64,000 nt of DNA from Nostoc sp. NMS2 (GCF_017115105.1 NZ_JABXKH010000135.1:116386-180385), one strand, 5' to 3'. Shown: positions 15,463 to 24,901, counted from the stretch's first letter. Program-made: numbers and translations. Notes: generated by a model from the sequence alone, not told the origin.

Positions 15463-17067
15463 ATGACAAACAAAACAGATCGAATTATCATTTTTGATAC
15501 GACATTGCGAGATGGAGAGCAGTGTCCGGGGGCGACTCTGAATATAGACGAAAAGCTAGTTATTGCCAAGCAACTAGCGCGTCTGGGTGTGGATATAATT
15601 GAGGCCGGCTTTGCCTTTGCCAGTCCCGGAGATTTTGAAGCAGTCAGCAAGATTGCCGAAGTTGTGGGGACAGAAAATGGCCCGGTAATTTGCAGTTTGG
15701 CAAGAGCGATTAAAGCAGATATTGAAGCGGCCGCAGAAGCATTAAAACCAGCCGTTAAGGGCAGAATTCACACATTTATTTCGACTTCTGATATTCATTT
15801 AGAGTATCAGTTACGGAAGTCACGGGCAGAAGTGCTAGCGATCGCCGAAGAAATGGTAGCTTATGCCAAGTCCTTCATGACAGATGTGGAATTTTCGCCG
15901 ATGGATGCGGCTCGTTCCGATCCAGAATTTCTGTACCAAGTATTAGAGCGAGCGATCGCAGCTGGTGCAACAACAGTTAACATTCCCGATACCGTGGGTT
16001 ACACCACCCCAAGCGAATTTGGGGCAATAATTAAAGGCATTATCGAAAATGTCCCCAACATCGACCAAGCGATTATTTCTGTTCACGGTCATAATGATTT
16101 AGGCTTGGCAGTTGCTAACTTCTTAGAAGCCGTCAAAAATGGCGCACGGCAACTAGAATGTACGATTAATGGCATTGGCGAACGCGCCGGAAATGCCTCA
16201 TTAGAAGAATTAGTAATGGCGTTGCACGTGCGGCGGCAATATTTTAACCCCTTCTTGGGAAGACCAGAAGAATCTCAAGAATCCCTGACAAATATCGACA
16301 CCCGGCAAATTTACAAAACCTCACGCTTAGTTTCTAATTTGACGGGAATGTTGGTACAACCAAATAAAGCGATTGTTGGGGCGAATGCCTTTGCCCATGA
16401 GTCTGGAATTCATCAAGATGGTGTGTTAAAAAACAAACTCACCTACGAAATTATGGATGCCCAATTGATTGGCTTAACAGACAATCAAATAGTTTTGGGC
16501 AAACATTCAGGGAGAAATGCTTTCCGCACCCGATTAAAAGAATTGGGTTTTGAACTGTTGGATAGTGAGTTAAATAAAGCATTCGTCAGATTCAAAGAAG
16601 TAGCAGATAAAAAGAAAGATATTTCTGATTGGGACTTGGAAGCGATCGTTAACGATGAAATCCAACAAGCACCCGATTTGTTCCGGGTAGAGTTGGTGCA
16701 AGTTTCCTGTGGTAGCAACGCCAAACCCACTGCTACAGTCACCCTGCGGACTCCAGACGGTGAAGAATTAACCGATGCTGCGATCGGTACTGGGCCAGTG
16801 GATGCAGTTTACAAAGCCATCAATCGGGTGGTGAATGTACCCAACGAGTTGATTGAGTTTTCTGTGCAGTCAGTCACAGCTGGTATTGATGCCATTGGAG
16901 AAGTGACGATTCGTTTACGTTATGAATCTAAAGTCTTTTCTGGTCATGCAGCGAATACAGATATCATCGTGGCATCAGCGCAAGCTTATGTAAATGCGCT
17001 GAATAGGTTGTATGCATCTTTGCAAACTCAACAAAAGCCAGAGAAAGTATCTGCACAGAAAGTCTGA
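15463..17067 (+). CDS. leuA: 2-isopropylmalate synthase
   Basis: 534 residues; condenses acetyl-CoA with 2-ketoisovalerate, the first committed step of leucine synthesis. The HMGL-like barrel opens with FDTTLRDGEQCPGAT (10-24), and HGHNDLG (about 207) carries the metal-binding histidines. The C-terminal 150 residues form the LeuA regulatory domain expected for leucine feedback inhibition (VELVQVSCGSNAKPTATV). Length and order match cyanobacterial LeuA. Start ATG 15463 has only a weak ribosome site. It is followed by a strong hairpin at 17111-17136. Confidence 0.96.
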   Translation: MTNKTDRIIIFDTTLRDGEQCPGATLNIDEKLVIAKQLARLGVDIIEAGFAFASPGDFEAVSKIAEVVGTENGPVICSLARAIKADIEAAAEALKPAVKGRIHTFISTSDIHLEYQLRKSRAEVLAIAEEMVAYAKSFMTDVEFSPMDAARSDPEFLYQVLERAIAAGATTVNIPDTVGYTTPSEFGAIIKGIIENVPNIDQAIISVHGHNDLGLAVANFLEAVKNGARQLECTINGIGERAGNASLEELVMALHVRRQYFNPFLGRPEESQESLTNIDTRQIYKTSRLVSNLTGMLVQPNKAIVGANAFAHESGIHQDGVLKNKLTYEIMDAQLIGLTDNQIVLGKHSGRNAFRTRLKELGFELLDSELNKAFVRFKEVADKKKDISDWDLEAIVNDEIQQAPDLFRVELVQVSCGSNAKPTATVTLRTPDGEELTDAAIGTGPVDAVYKAINRVVNVPNELIEFSVQSVTAGIDAIGEVTIRLRYESKVFSGHAANTDIIVASAQAYVNALNRLYASLQTQQKPEKVSAQKV

Positions 17068-17110
17068 GATCGGATCTGTCAAACTGCCAGTTTTTAGCTG
17101 ATGCTAACAA

Positions 17111-17136
17111 ACTCCTCTCCAACTTTGGGGAGGAGT
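17111..17136 (+). terminator. 10-bp hairpin after leuA overlapping the next gene's Shine-Dalgarno
   Basis: ACTCCTCTCC, loop AACTTT, GGGGAGGAGT: ten pairs with one G-T. There is no T-run, so termination would be weak. The 3' arm contains GGAGG, 8-9 bases before the GTG at 17142, so when folded it would hide the ribosome-binding site of the downstream GNAT gene. It may be a terminator, a translational lock, or both. Confidence 0.5.
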
Positions 17137-17141
17137 GATTT

Positions 17142-17649
17142 GTGAGTTCCAAAAAATCGTTGGAAATTATGCTGACAGAAAAACATATAAATATCAGAGA
17201 AGCCACCAGTAAAGAAGATTTACTGATTGCAAAATACTCTTACCAAATGTGGCTAGATATTGGTGTTGATGAGAAGAATATTCTCCACAGAGTGGCAGAA
17301 TATTACCCTCAAGTTTATAGAAGAGGCGCGTCGAGATTTGTTTTACAAGGCTTTTTTTGCAGAGGTTGATAATACAGTTGTGGGTTCTGCAAGTTGTCAA
17401 ATGTTTGCAGGTTTATACCCGAATGTTTTAAAAGATGAATACCGCAAATTTGGATATATTTGGGGCGTTTACGTTGAACAATCTTACCGCAGACAAGGTA
17501 TTGCCAAAGGACTAGCTAATAGAGCAATTGAATATTTAAAAGCGATCGGTTGTACGCGAGTAGTTCTTAACGCTTCGCCATCGGATAAACCAGTTTATTC
17601 CAGCCTCGGTTTCTCTGAAGGTAATGCAATGCAATTAGATTTTATTTAA
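17142..17649 (+). pseudogene. GNAT N-acetyltransferase, frameshifted
   Basis: The N-terminal part (from GTG 17142, or ATG 17169 MLTEKHINIREATS) runs in one frame through MWLDIGVDEKNI. The rest of the acetyltransferase is in the +1 frame: STEWQNITLKFIEEARRDLF, then VYVEQSYRRQGIAKGLANRA (acetyl-CoA site) and YSSLGFSE up to the stop at 17649. The switch point is near 17278-17290. Joined, the two parts give a normal GNAT of about 165 residues. It is a recent pseudogene or a sequencing error; no slippery sequence supports programmed frameshifting. Confidence 0.8.
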
Positions 17650-17814
17650 GTTTCTAGCTCAAGAAGCATCTCTGTTTGTCTATATTCGGATTTGTGCCAA
17701 AAGTCAAGTTTATTGAGTTAATTATGAATATTGTTTACTTTTTTAGATTTTTCTATTTATTTATATGCATAAAACTTTATTCTGAGAAACGATGTTTATA
17801 ATCAGTCAGCTTGT

Positions 17815-18477
17815 ATGAGTAGCGAAAAGACAACAGAATTGCCACTCTGGGTACAAGATAGAGATATAGTCATTGCTCATGATGAAGAAGTACAGTGGCG
17901 AGAAGGAAAACGCCCGGATTATTCATACACCAATGAATTTCTTCATCATGAGAGTAAATTTCAGCATCCAGAAGGTTCAATAGATGCGATCGCTCAAAAC
18001 TTAGTCCGCACTTTTGAGATGGAAGCTTCTAATAAATCTAATCCTCAACAGTGGCTTTCGATTGTTACTGATAAGTTTAAGATGAGTACCAATGGCGGAC
18101 AACAATTCACTGCTGAGGATGTTGCAACCGAAGGTACTTATAACCTGTTTTTAGGTAAAACTGAGCAATATAACTCTGAAACAGAAACCTTTGAATCTTC
18201 ATTTCAAGTTTTTCATACAGCCTTTCCTAATGGCTTCCTTTGGGAATTAACAGAAGTCCTTTCGGGGCCGCCTAATGTTACCTTTAAGTGGCGACATTGG
18301 GGAACATTTAATGGTTCCTATAAGGACTATATACCCACAGGTGAAACAATAGAAATCGTCGGAGTTAGTATTGCTCGCGTCACTGATGATTTAAAGATTG
18401 AGTCTTTAGAGCATTATTTTGATAATAATGTCTTTCTTCAGAAATTAACAGCAGGTGGTTGTCCTTTCCATTCCTAA
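17815..18477 (+). CDS. SnoaL-like / pathogen-related-type protein
   Basis: 220 residues with no signal peptide or membrane segment. WLSIVTDKFKMSTNGGQQFTAEDV and the C-terminal EIVGVSIARVTDDLKIESLEHYFDN give the pattern of NTF2/SnoaL-like proteins, in particular those related to plant pathogen-related proteins. These bind small hydrophobic molecules or act as hydrolases; no substrate can be given here. It ends CPFHS. It stands alone with 160 bp upstream. Confidence 0.7.
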   Translation: MSSEKTTELPLWVQDRDIVIAHDEEVQWREGKRPDYSYTNEFLHHESKFQHPEGSIDAIAQNLVRTFEMEASNKSNPQQWLSIVTDKFKMSTNGGQQFTAEDVATEGTYNLFLGKTEQYNSETETFESSFQVFHTAFPNGFLWELTEVLSGPPNVTFKWRHWGTFNGSYKDYIPTGETIEIVGVSIARVTDDLKIESLEHYFDNNVFLQKLTAGGCPFHS

Positions 18478-18493
18478 AATCAGTATATATAGT

Positions 18494-18622
18494 GTGCGTT
18501 ACACCGTAGGCTAATACCATTTCACTAAAACCCTGATACATATAGATTTTGCGTAGGGGCACAATATGTTGTGCCCCTACCAACGTATTTGTATTATAAT
18601 TAAAGTGAAACGGTATAACGCA
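18494..18622. repeat. MITE-like palindromic element
   Basis: Three nested inverted pairs: GTGCGTTA (18494) with TAACGCAC (18615-18622), ATACCATTTCACT (18514-18526) with AGTGAAACGGTAT (18604-18616), and a central perfect hairpin GTAGGGGCACAA, loop TATG, TTGTGCCCCTAC. There is no ORF. It follows the SnoaL-like gene and could act as a terminator in RNA form. Confidence 0.75.
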
Positions 18623-18776
18623 CTTTGAATTGTTGAGGGCGCGTTGCAGCAATCTGATTCGCCTAACTCACGATCGCAGCGATCGCCCACTCATCCAGTG
18701 TTATCGTAAACAATATTAGGAATTAATTACCAAGGCAGATGACTATTACTGTCAACCTGACTTAAGCAACTGCCAA

Positions 18777-18976
18777 AACATTACGACATTAGTCACCAAC
18801 ATTACGATATTAGTGAGTAATATTACGACATTAGTCATCAAACATTACGATATTAGTCACCAATATTACAATATTAGTCACCAATATTACGATATTAGTG
18901 AGTAATATTACGACATTAGTCATCAAACATTACAATATTAGTCACCAACATTACGATATTATTCACTAACATTAAA
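18777..18976. repeat. 21-bp tandem repeat array, about nine copies
   Basis: Units of the type AACATTACGATATTAGTCAC follow each other head to tail from 18777, with units of 20-23 bp. They alternate in the last bases (AGTCACC, AGTGAGT, AGTCATCA) and in G/A and C/T positions. The ends of the units form short inverted pairs (AGTCAC against GTGAGT). There are no unique spacers. It is 200 bp upstream of the small gene at 19183. It could be an iteron-like protein-binding array or a neutral satellite. Confidence 0.8.
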
Positions 18977-19182
18977 GCGATCGTGAATAAACTGAAGCTT
19001 GTATAAAGTTCAAATATATTATTTCTATAAAAATCAGCATCTAATTCTTGACTTCAGCAAAACCACTGGAATTGCCTACAAATATTATTAGAAAAAATAT
19101 AATGATTTGCGAGTTTTTCTGATACAGAATACAGCTTAATTGAGGCAAGCTAGTTCTAGAAATATCTTCAAGGAGTACATTT

Positions 19183-19578
19183 ATGCCTCGTACAAAGCGG
19201 ACATCGCGGATTCTAGAAAAAGCTGAATTGAGAACGTCTGGATTCAAAGCAATTGATTCAAACATGGATTTTGGTAATAGTTGCGATTTGGAAAATCTGA
19301 CTCAATCAATTGAGGAGTTTCGCACTATGCTTGATACTTATAACAACGCTTTAGCTGTGGTTGATTCTACTAAAACTAAAATCGATCAAATGGAAAAAAA
19401 GTTAAGTAAACTTTCAGATAAGATGCTGAAGGGAGTTGGTTTCAAGTATGGCACAGACAGCAGCGAATATGAAATAGCAGGTGGCGTTCGTGACAGCGAA
19501 CGTATACGCAAAAGCAGGTTGACTCGCTTGAAAAGTAATGTACGGCAGACATCAGATGAAAATCAGAAATCTGCCTAG
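19183..19578 (+). CDS. Hypothetical protein, coiled-coil
   Basis: 131 residues starting at ATG 19183 after a good ribosome site (AAGGAG, 9 bases upstream). The sequence is basic at both ends (MPRTKRTSRILEKAEL; RKSRLTRLKSN) with a heptad-like helical centre (VDSTKTKIDQMEKKLSKLSDK). No membrane segment. I do not recognise the family. It may be a small DNA- or RNA-associated protein. The 21-bp tandem array lies upstream. Confidence 0.7.
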   Translation: MPRTKRTSRILEKAELRTSGFKAIDSNMDFGNSCDLENLTQSIEEFRTMLDTYNNALAVVDSTKTKIDQMEKKLSKLSDKMLKGVGFKYGTDSSEYEIAGGVRDSERIRKSRLTRLKSNVRQTSDENQKSA

Positions 19579-19666
19579 TTCTCGCATGGGTAAGCTACAG
19601 AAAAAATAGTTAACCACAGATAAATATACAGCAGATTGCAACAGGCGTGAGTTACAGATAATCGTA

Positions 19667-19774
19667 GTCAACTTAACGTTAAAAGGGCGGTTAGAAACCG
19701 CGTCTACACTTAGTCCGCGTAGGCGGACTTTGTTTGTGTAGCCGCGAATTCCATTCGCCCAGGCTTAAGTTGAC
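19667..19774. repeat. MITE-like palindromic element
   Basis: Ends GTCAACTTAA (19667-19676) and TTAAGTTGAC (19765-19774) are exact inverse complements. Inside are AGTCCGC/GCGGACT and GTCTACAC/GTGTAG arms plus the phrases GGTTAGAAACCGCG and GCGAATTCCATTCGCC. There is no ORF. Confidence 0.75.
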
Positions 19775-19902
19775 ACCAATGAACATTTTGTGTCCCTACC
19801 CGTGTACTTAATTTACCTGAAATACGCTCTACCCGCATTTATCACAAGCTGTGCGTAGCTTGCCGCCCGCTACGACTAAAACCAAAAACACATAGCATTA
19901 CA

Positions 19903-20034
19903 TTTTCAAATTTAGATGTACTCAAGTTTGAATTTGCAGCAATTCAATTAAATAGAATTAGCTGGCGAGATTATTTAACCCAACAAAACCCTGTTGCCGC
20001 AGCACTCATGGCAAAAATGAATATTTCACCTTAA
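19903..20034 (+). pseudogene. C-terminal fragment of an Rpn-type nuclease/transposase
   Basis: In one frame the DNA encodes LDVLKFEFAAIQLNRISWRD followed by YLTQQNPVAAALMAKMNISP and a TAA at 20032. NPVAAALMAKM is characteristic of the Rpn (recombination-promoting nuclease, PD-(D/E)XK) family common in cyanobacteria. No start or catalytic part is present, so it is a remnant. It abuts the next broken gene with no gap. Confidence 0.65.
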
Positions 20035-20453
20035 TCATGGTATTACTGTTTGCACAGTAGTAGCTGCTGTATTAACAGAAGGTGTAAACCCAGCGAGTTT
20101 ACCCAACTTCTGCGGTACAAAGTCCGTTTCTTTGCTACCTTGAACCTCAGATAAGTAGCAATCTCGCACCGCCAATAACAAGCCTTTAATGGCATCTTGT
20201 CTGCCTGTTTTGACTAAATCGTCTGCCTTTTTGAAAAAATGCGATCGCCAAATGCATCTGCTGCAATGCTACTGATGTGGACATCGTTATCTATTAGCTT
20301 CTGAATCAGGGGAGCAATTTTGCTGTCAGTAGTGATTTGCGCCCAACTATTGCTTGTGCATAGTAGGAACAGTGTCAGGCATAAGACAACCACCTTGAGC
20401 GCACTAAGTAATACTTGTCTGGTATGCTTTGTCATTGAATCGGATTGAATCAC
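20035..20453 (-). pseudogene. Frameshifted exported protein of unknown function
   Basis: The N-terminal part (20214-20453) has a clear signal peptide (VLLSALKVVVLCLTLFLLC, then SNSWAQ) and ends in frame with GDRIFSK. The natural continuation, KADDLVKTGRQDAIKGLLL through PQKLGKLAGFTPSVNTAA, is in another frame and stops at 20035-20037. The switch falls in the run ATTTTTTCAAAAAG (about 20225-20240), a typical indel site. Joined, it would be a secreted protein of about 138 residues. I do not recognise the family. Confidence 0.6.
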
Positions 20454-20517
20454 CCGATGAACAACTCCAGTCAGAGAAACTATACCTAGATTGTAATCTA
20501 ACTGTCAATGCGGGTTA

Positions 20518-20546
20518 GCGATGTCTACGACGGGCTACGCCTACGC
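20518..20546 (+). repeat. Short palindromic repeat (GATGYCTACGRCGG family)
   Basis: A 29-bp copy beginning GCGATGTCTACGACGGGC, upstream of the minus-strand exported protein remnant. It is close to the inverse of the copy at 62480-62508. Confidence 0.65.
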
Positions 20547-20567
20547 ACTTATTTACCCTCGCTTTGC

Positions 20568-21005
20568 TCAAGCTTGATTAGCATTGGGATTTAAACGCAT
20601 CATGATTTTCTCTGGTTCTGTCAAATTTTTAAACCCATAACGGCGATACAGTCCATGAGCATCTTTTGTGCCTAACAACCACCTTTGAACATCTTGCAAT
20701 TCTGGATATTCCAAAATATATTCTACAAACCATTTTCCTAAACCCTGTCCTCGATAAGGCTCCAAAATAAAAACATCTTTTAACAACGCAGAAGTTGCAT
20801 AATCAGTGATGACTCTCGCAAAGCCAACTTGTTGATTATCTTCATAAAGTCCAAAACATAAAGAATTGTTTATTGACTTTTCCACAGTTGCTAACGGGAT
20901 ATTTTCAGCCCAATAGGAAGTTTGTAAAAAATCATGAATCATTTGAATATCTAGTTTAGATTTATCGGTGTTGATGTAAAATCGATGTTTTAATTCTTCA
21001 TTCAT
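20568..21005 (-). CDS. GNAT family N-acetyltransferase
   Basis: 145 residues, complete. It has the GNAT fold pattern: FYINTDKSKLDIQMIHDFL at the start, ITDYATSALLKDVFILEPYR and then RGQGLGKWFVEYIL, the acetyl-CoA binding loop (R/Q-x-x-G-x-G/A), ending with RYGFKNL. The acceptor substrate cannot be predicted. It is divergent from the RecQ gene and unrelated in sequence to the broken GNAT at 17142. Confidence 0.88.
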   Translation of the reverse strand: MNEELKHRFYINTDKSKLDIQMIHDFLQTSYWAENIPLATVEKSINNSLCFGLYEDNQQVGFARVITDYATSALLKDVFILEPYRGQGLGKWFVEYILEYPELQDVQRWLLGTKDAHGLYRRYGFKNLTEPEKIMMRLNPNANQA

Positions 21006-21158
21006 CTCGCTACATCTTTTATTTAATAGGTTGAAAAATTATAATTCATTCTTGTGGTCAGTGGTTTGTAGTGTCAAATGATGAAATTACTGAACCATTA
21101 ACTAGATAACAGAAGCTATATTCAGTATTCAAGAATATGGGTGCATTTAGCATTGATT

Positions 21159-22604
21159 ATGAATCAGTCTACAACAAAATCTTGGCAAGAAGTCCGCGCT
21201 GCTTTTAAAAAAATCTGGGGTTATGAAGATTTCCGTCCACCACAGGGAGAAATTATCAGTAGTTTATTAGCACAAAAAGATGCGCTGATTATTATGCCTA
21301 CAGGTGGCGGTAAGTCGATTTGTTTTCAACTTCCCGCATTGCTACAAACAGGATTAACCTTAGTAGTTTCGCCCTTGGTGGCGTTGATGGAAAACCAAGT
21401 ACAGGAACTACTACAAAGTCACCAAAAAGCAGCACTTTTGCATAGTGAATTATCTTCATCTCAACGCCGTGCAACTCTGCAAGCTTTGGAACGTCAACAG
21501 CTAAGATTACTGTACTTGTCACCAGAAACTTTGTTAAGTGTGCCAGTGTGGGAAAGATTATGTCACCCGCAATTGCAAATTAATGGCTTAATTTTGGATG
21601 AAGCCCATTGTTTAGTGCAGTGGGGTGATACTTTTCGCCCAGCTTATCGCAGATTAGGGGCAGTGCGTCCGGCATTGCTAAAATCAAAACCACCAGGAAC
21701 AAAAATTAGTATCGCCGCTTTTACCGCTACTGCTGACCCCTCAGCCCAAAAAATTATTCAAACTGTTTTACAATTACAGCAACCAGAGATTTTCCGCTTG
21801 AATCCCTACCGTCCTAACTTGCATCCCAGCGTTCGCATCGCTTGGACACCAAAAGGTAGGAAACAACAATTATTAAAGTTTATTCAAAATAGACCGCAAC
21901 AATCGGGATTAGTTTATGTTCGCACTCGGAGAGATAGCGAAGATTTAGCCCAATGGTTAGCAGAGATGGGTTTTGCTACAGCTAGTTATCATGCGGGATT
22001 AGGTGCAACCGAACGCCGTGAAGTAGAAGCAAGCTGGTTAAGTGGTAAAATACCATTTGTGGTTTGCACCTGTGCGTTTGGTATGGGGATTAATAAATCA
22101 GATGTTCGCTGGGTTGCCCACTTTCATGCGCCACATTTGTTATCTGAATATGTGCAAGAAATTGGCCGCGCTGGAAGGGATGGGAAACCGGCAGAGGCTT
22201 TGACATTGGTGAGTGAACCTACAGGATGGTTAGATTCAGGGGATAAGCAAAGACAGGAGTTTTTTCAACAACAAATGCGATCGCAACAACAAATAGCGCA
22301 GCAACTTGTGAAAAAATTACCAAAACAGGGAGAAGTGAATGTAGTAACGCGACAATTTCCCGAAGGTGCTACGGCGCTGGCTTTACTCCACAGCAACGGT
22401 CAGCTAAACTGGCTTGATCCTTTCCATTACACCATTGGGCAAAAAGCCGGAAATCAGCCACTTATGCAATTACACGCTGCTAAACAAATGCAGCAATACC
22501 TAACAACTAAGCAGTGTCGTTGGCAGTTTTTGTTAAATGCCTTTGGTTTTGATAAAGAAGCAGCTAACTTGCGTTGTGGACATTGCGACAATTGCCGTCA
22601 ATGA
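21159..22604 (+). CDS. recQ: RecQ-type ATP-dependent DNA helicase (short form)
   Basis: About 481 residues from ATG 21159; GTG 21141 would add six. It is a superfamily 2 helicase with the Q-motif FRPPQGEII, Walker A MPTGGGKS (about 45), DEAH (LDEAHCLVQWGD, about 146), motif III AFTATAD and motif VI QEIGRAGRDGK (about 332). The C-terminus has a zinc-binding remnant CGHCDNC but no HRDC domain, so it is shorter than E. coli RecQ (about 610). It unwinds DNA 3' to 5' in repair or restart. Many cyanobacteria have more than one RecQ, so the exact paralogue is uncertain. Confidence 0.88.
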   Translation: MNQSTTKSWQEVRAAFKKIWGYEDFRPPQGEIISSLLAQKDALIIMPTGGGKSICFQLPALLQTGLTLVVSPLVALMENQVQELLQSHQKAALLHSELSSSQRRATLQALERQQLRLLYLSPETLLSVPVWERLCHPQLQINGLILDEAHCLVQWGDTFRPAYRRLGAVRPALLKSKPPGTKISIAAFTATADPSAQKIIQTVLQLQQPEIFRLNPYRPNLHPSVRIAWTPKGRKQQLLKFIQNRPQQSGLVYVRTRRDSEDLAQWLAEMGFATASYHAGLGATERREVEASWLSGKIPFVVCTCAFGMGINKSDVRWVAHFHAPHLLSEYVQEIGRAGRDGKPAEALTLVSEPTGWLDSGDKQRQEFFQQQMRSQQQIAQQLVKKLPKQGEVNVVTRQFPEGATALALLHSNGQLNWLDPFHYTIGQKAGNQPLMQLHAAKQMQQYLTTKQCRWQFLLNAFGFDKEAANLRCGHCDNCRQ

Positions 22605-22763
22605 GTATCCTGACAATTCAGGTCATCTGGAAAACCTCTCTTCTATTTCTCTCTTCCTTTAAGGAGAGAGACTTTGAATTTTCCCCCTTCCCGCTTCGGG
22701 AAGGGGGTTAGGGGGTTAGGTTAATCGTTAGCTTTTCCACATAACGTGAAAAGTCAGAATGAG

Positions 22764-22847
22764 TATCAAAGACTCGTCGCCGAGTAAAAAAGACTCATTC
22801 ACGAATATCAAAGGCTCGTCGCCGAGTATAAAAGACTCATTCACGAA
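22764..22847. repeat. Two tandem 42-bp repeats
   Basis: Two head-to-tail 42-bp units start at 22764 and 22806, each with ACTCGTCGCCGAGT- or GCTCGTCGCCGAGT-type hairpins followed by AAAGACTCATTCACGAA. They differ at two positions. They lie between recQ and the S9 peptidase gene, where there is also a GGGAAGGGGGTTAGGGGG tract at about 22695. No other signal is visible in this gap. Confidence 0.65.
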
Positions 22848-22956
22848 TATTACTCCCCTGCTCCCCTACATATTCTCCAGCTAGGTTCACCCAATAGGAT
22901 GAATTGTCATCTTCACCACCAAGTGACAATAGGGTAGTCAAGTAGAGGATAAAAAT

Positions 22957-24843
22957 ATGTCATCTGCTCAAGCGCCCTCCCTACCACCGTTGATTCCGCG
23001 CGAAATCCTGTTTGGGAATCCCGAAAAAACCAGTCCACAACTCTCGCCTGATGGCAAGTACTTGGCATATATCGCCCCTGATGAGAAAAATGTCTTGCAG
23101 GTATGGTTGCGAACTATAGGACAAGAAGACGACCAGATACTAACTGCCGATAAAAAGCGTGGTATCCGCATTTTCTTCTGGACTTATAACGCCGACCAGT
23201 TGATTTATATGCAAGACTCGGATGGCGACGAGAACTTTCACCTCCACTTGGTTAATATTCACTCCAAAATTGTGCGTGACTTAACGCCATTCCAGGGTGT
23301 GAAAGCCGAACTAGTGGAACTGGAACCAAAATTTCCAGATGAAGTACTGGTAGCGTTGAACTTAAACAATCCCCAAAAATTTGACGTTTACCGCATCAAC
23401 CTAAAAAATGGTGCTGTGGAGTTCGACACTGATAACCCTGGTAACATTATCAGTTGGACATCTGACGCTGAGTTCCAAGTACGCGCAGCCACAGCTAGTA
23501 CACCCGATGGTGGTTACGATTTGTTGTTGCAGAAACCAGATAAACAGTGGGAAATTCTCCGCCACTGGGGGCCAGAGGAGGAAGGGAATTCTGTTAGCTT
23601 CTCAGATGATGGCAAAACCCTTTACATTCAAGGGAATCATGATGCTAACGCCAAACGTCTGCTAGCTGTTGACCTAGATACTCGTCAAGAAACCGTCATT
23701 GCTGAAGATGAACAGTATGATGTCGTGGGGATAATCATTCAGCCACTGACGCGAGTTATCCAAGCAGTTTCTTTCTACAAAGATAAACAGGAATGGCAGG
23801 TAATCGATCGCAGTATCGCCACTGATTTTGAGGAAATCGCTAAGGTGCGTCCTGGAGAATTCTCTGTAATTAGCCGCGACTTGGAAGATAAAACCTGGGC
23901 TTTAGCTTATAGAACTGACAATGGGCCAGTTTATTACTATGCTTACAACCGAGAATCCAAAACTAGCACCTTCCTCTTTAGCAACCAACCCAAACTCGAA
24001 ACGTTGCAGTTAGCTTCAATGCAACCGATTTCCTACGAAGCGCGGGATGGTTTAACTCTCCACAGTTATCTGACAACCCCTGTAGGAATACTTACCCAAA
24101 ATCTCCCAACAGTATTACTGGTTCATGGCGGCCCTTGGGCGCGAGATACTTGGGGTTTCTCTCCCACAACGCAATGGCTAGCTAACCGGGGTTATGCCGC
24201 GCTGCAAGTGAACTTTCGCGGTTCCACTGGTTATGGTAAAGCATTTTTGAATGCTGGAAATCGGGAATGGGGTGGCACAATGCACGATGACTTGATTGAC
24301 AGCGTGAACTGGCTGGTAGAAAAAGGTATTTCTGATCCGCAAAAGATTGCGATTATGGGCGGTTCTTATGGAGGTTACGCCACCCTAGCGGGGTTGACTT
24401 TTACACCCGAAATCTTTGCTGCTGGCGTGGATATTGTCGGGCCGAGTAACCTGATTACCTTGATAGAAACTATACCGCCCTATTGGGAACCGATCAAAGC
24501 AATGATTTATCATCGCATTGGCAACTTGGAGACAGAAGAGGAGTTTCTCAAATCGCGATCGCCTTTATTTTTCGCTGACCGAATTCAAAAACCTTTACTC
24601 ATCGGTCAAGGTGCAAACGATCCGCGAGTGAAACAATCAGAAAGCGATCAAATTGTCAACGCCATGCAACAGGCTGGTTTACCTGTGCAATATGCACTTT
24701 ACACAGATGAAGGACATGGTTTTGCCAGACCAGAAAATCGGTTGCACTTTTTTGCGATCGCAGAAGAGTTTCTCGCCAAATACTTAGGTGGCAGATTTGA
24801 ACCTTTGGCAGATATCCCCGGTCATTCAGGAATAGTTAAATAA
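22957..24843 (+). CDS. S9 family serine peptidase (prolyl oligopeptidase / acylaminoacyl type)
   Basis: 628 residues. The N-terminal 370 form a beta-propeller (repeated SPDGKYLAY, FSDDGKTLYI motifs). The C-terminal alpha/beta hydrolase has the catalytic serine in GGSYGGYA (about 469), the aspartate in GANDPRV (about 553) and the histidine in DEGHGFARPEN (about 586). HGGPWARD forms the oxyanion region. Such enzymes cut small peptides in the cytoplasm; no signal peptide is seen. Start ATG 22957 follows AGAGGATAAAAAT. It is an isolated gene. Confidence 0.92.
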   Translation: MSSAQAPSLPPLIPREILFGNPEKTSPQLSPDGKYLAYIAPDEKNVLQVWLRTIGQEDDQILTADKKRGIRIFFWTYNADQLIYMQDSDGDENFHLHLVNIHSKIVRDLTPFQGVKAELVELEPKFPDEVLVALNLNNPQKFDVYRINLKNGAVEFDTDNPGNIISWTSDAEFQVRAATASTPDGGYDLLLQKPDKQWEILRHWGPEEEGNSVSFSDDGKTLYIQGNHDANAKRLLAVDLDTRQETVIAEDEQYDVVGIIIQPLTRVIQAVSFYKDKQEWQVIDRSIATDFEEIAKVRPGEFSVISRDLEDKTWALAYRTDNGPVYYYAYNRESKTSTFLFSNQPKLETLQLASMQPISYEARDGLTLHSYLTTPVGILTQNLPTVLLVHGGPWARDTWGFSPTTQWLANRGYAALQVNFRGSTGYGKAFLNAGNREWGGTMHDDLIDSVNWLVEKGISDPQKIAIMGGSYGGYATLAGLTFTPEIFAAGVDIVGPSNLITLIETIPPYWEPIKAMIYHRIGNLETEEEFLKSRSPLFFADRIQKPLLIGQGANDPRVKQSESDQIVNAMQQAGLPVQYALYTDEGHGFARPENRLHFFAIAEEFLAKYLGGRFEPLADIPGHSGIVK

Positions 24844-24901
24844 AGTCTCAAAATGGTGGTTAGTGTCATTGACCACCTGAATATTTTTAATTTGGAAGGA
24901 T

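Noticed and set aside
18777..18976. CRISPR array
   Set aside because: Repeat units follow each other without unique spacers and vary within the unit; no cas genes are present.
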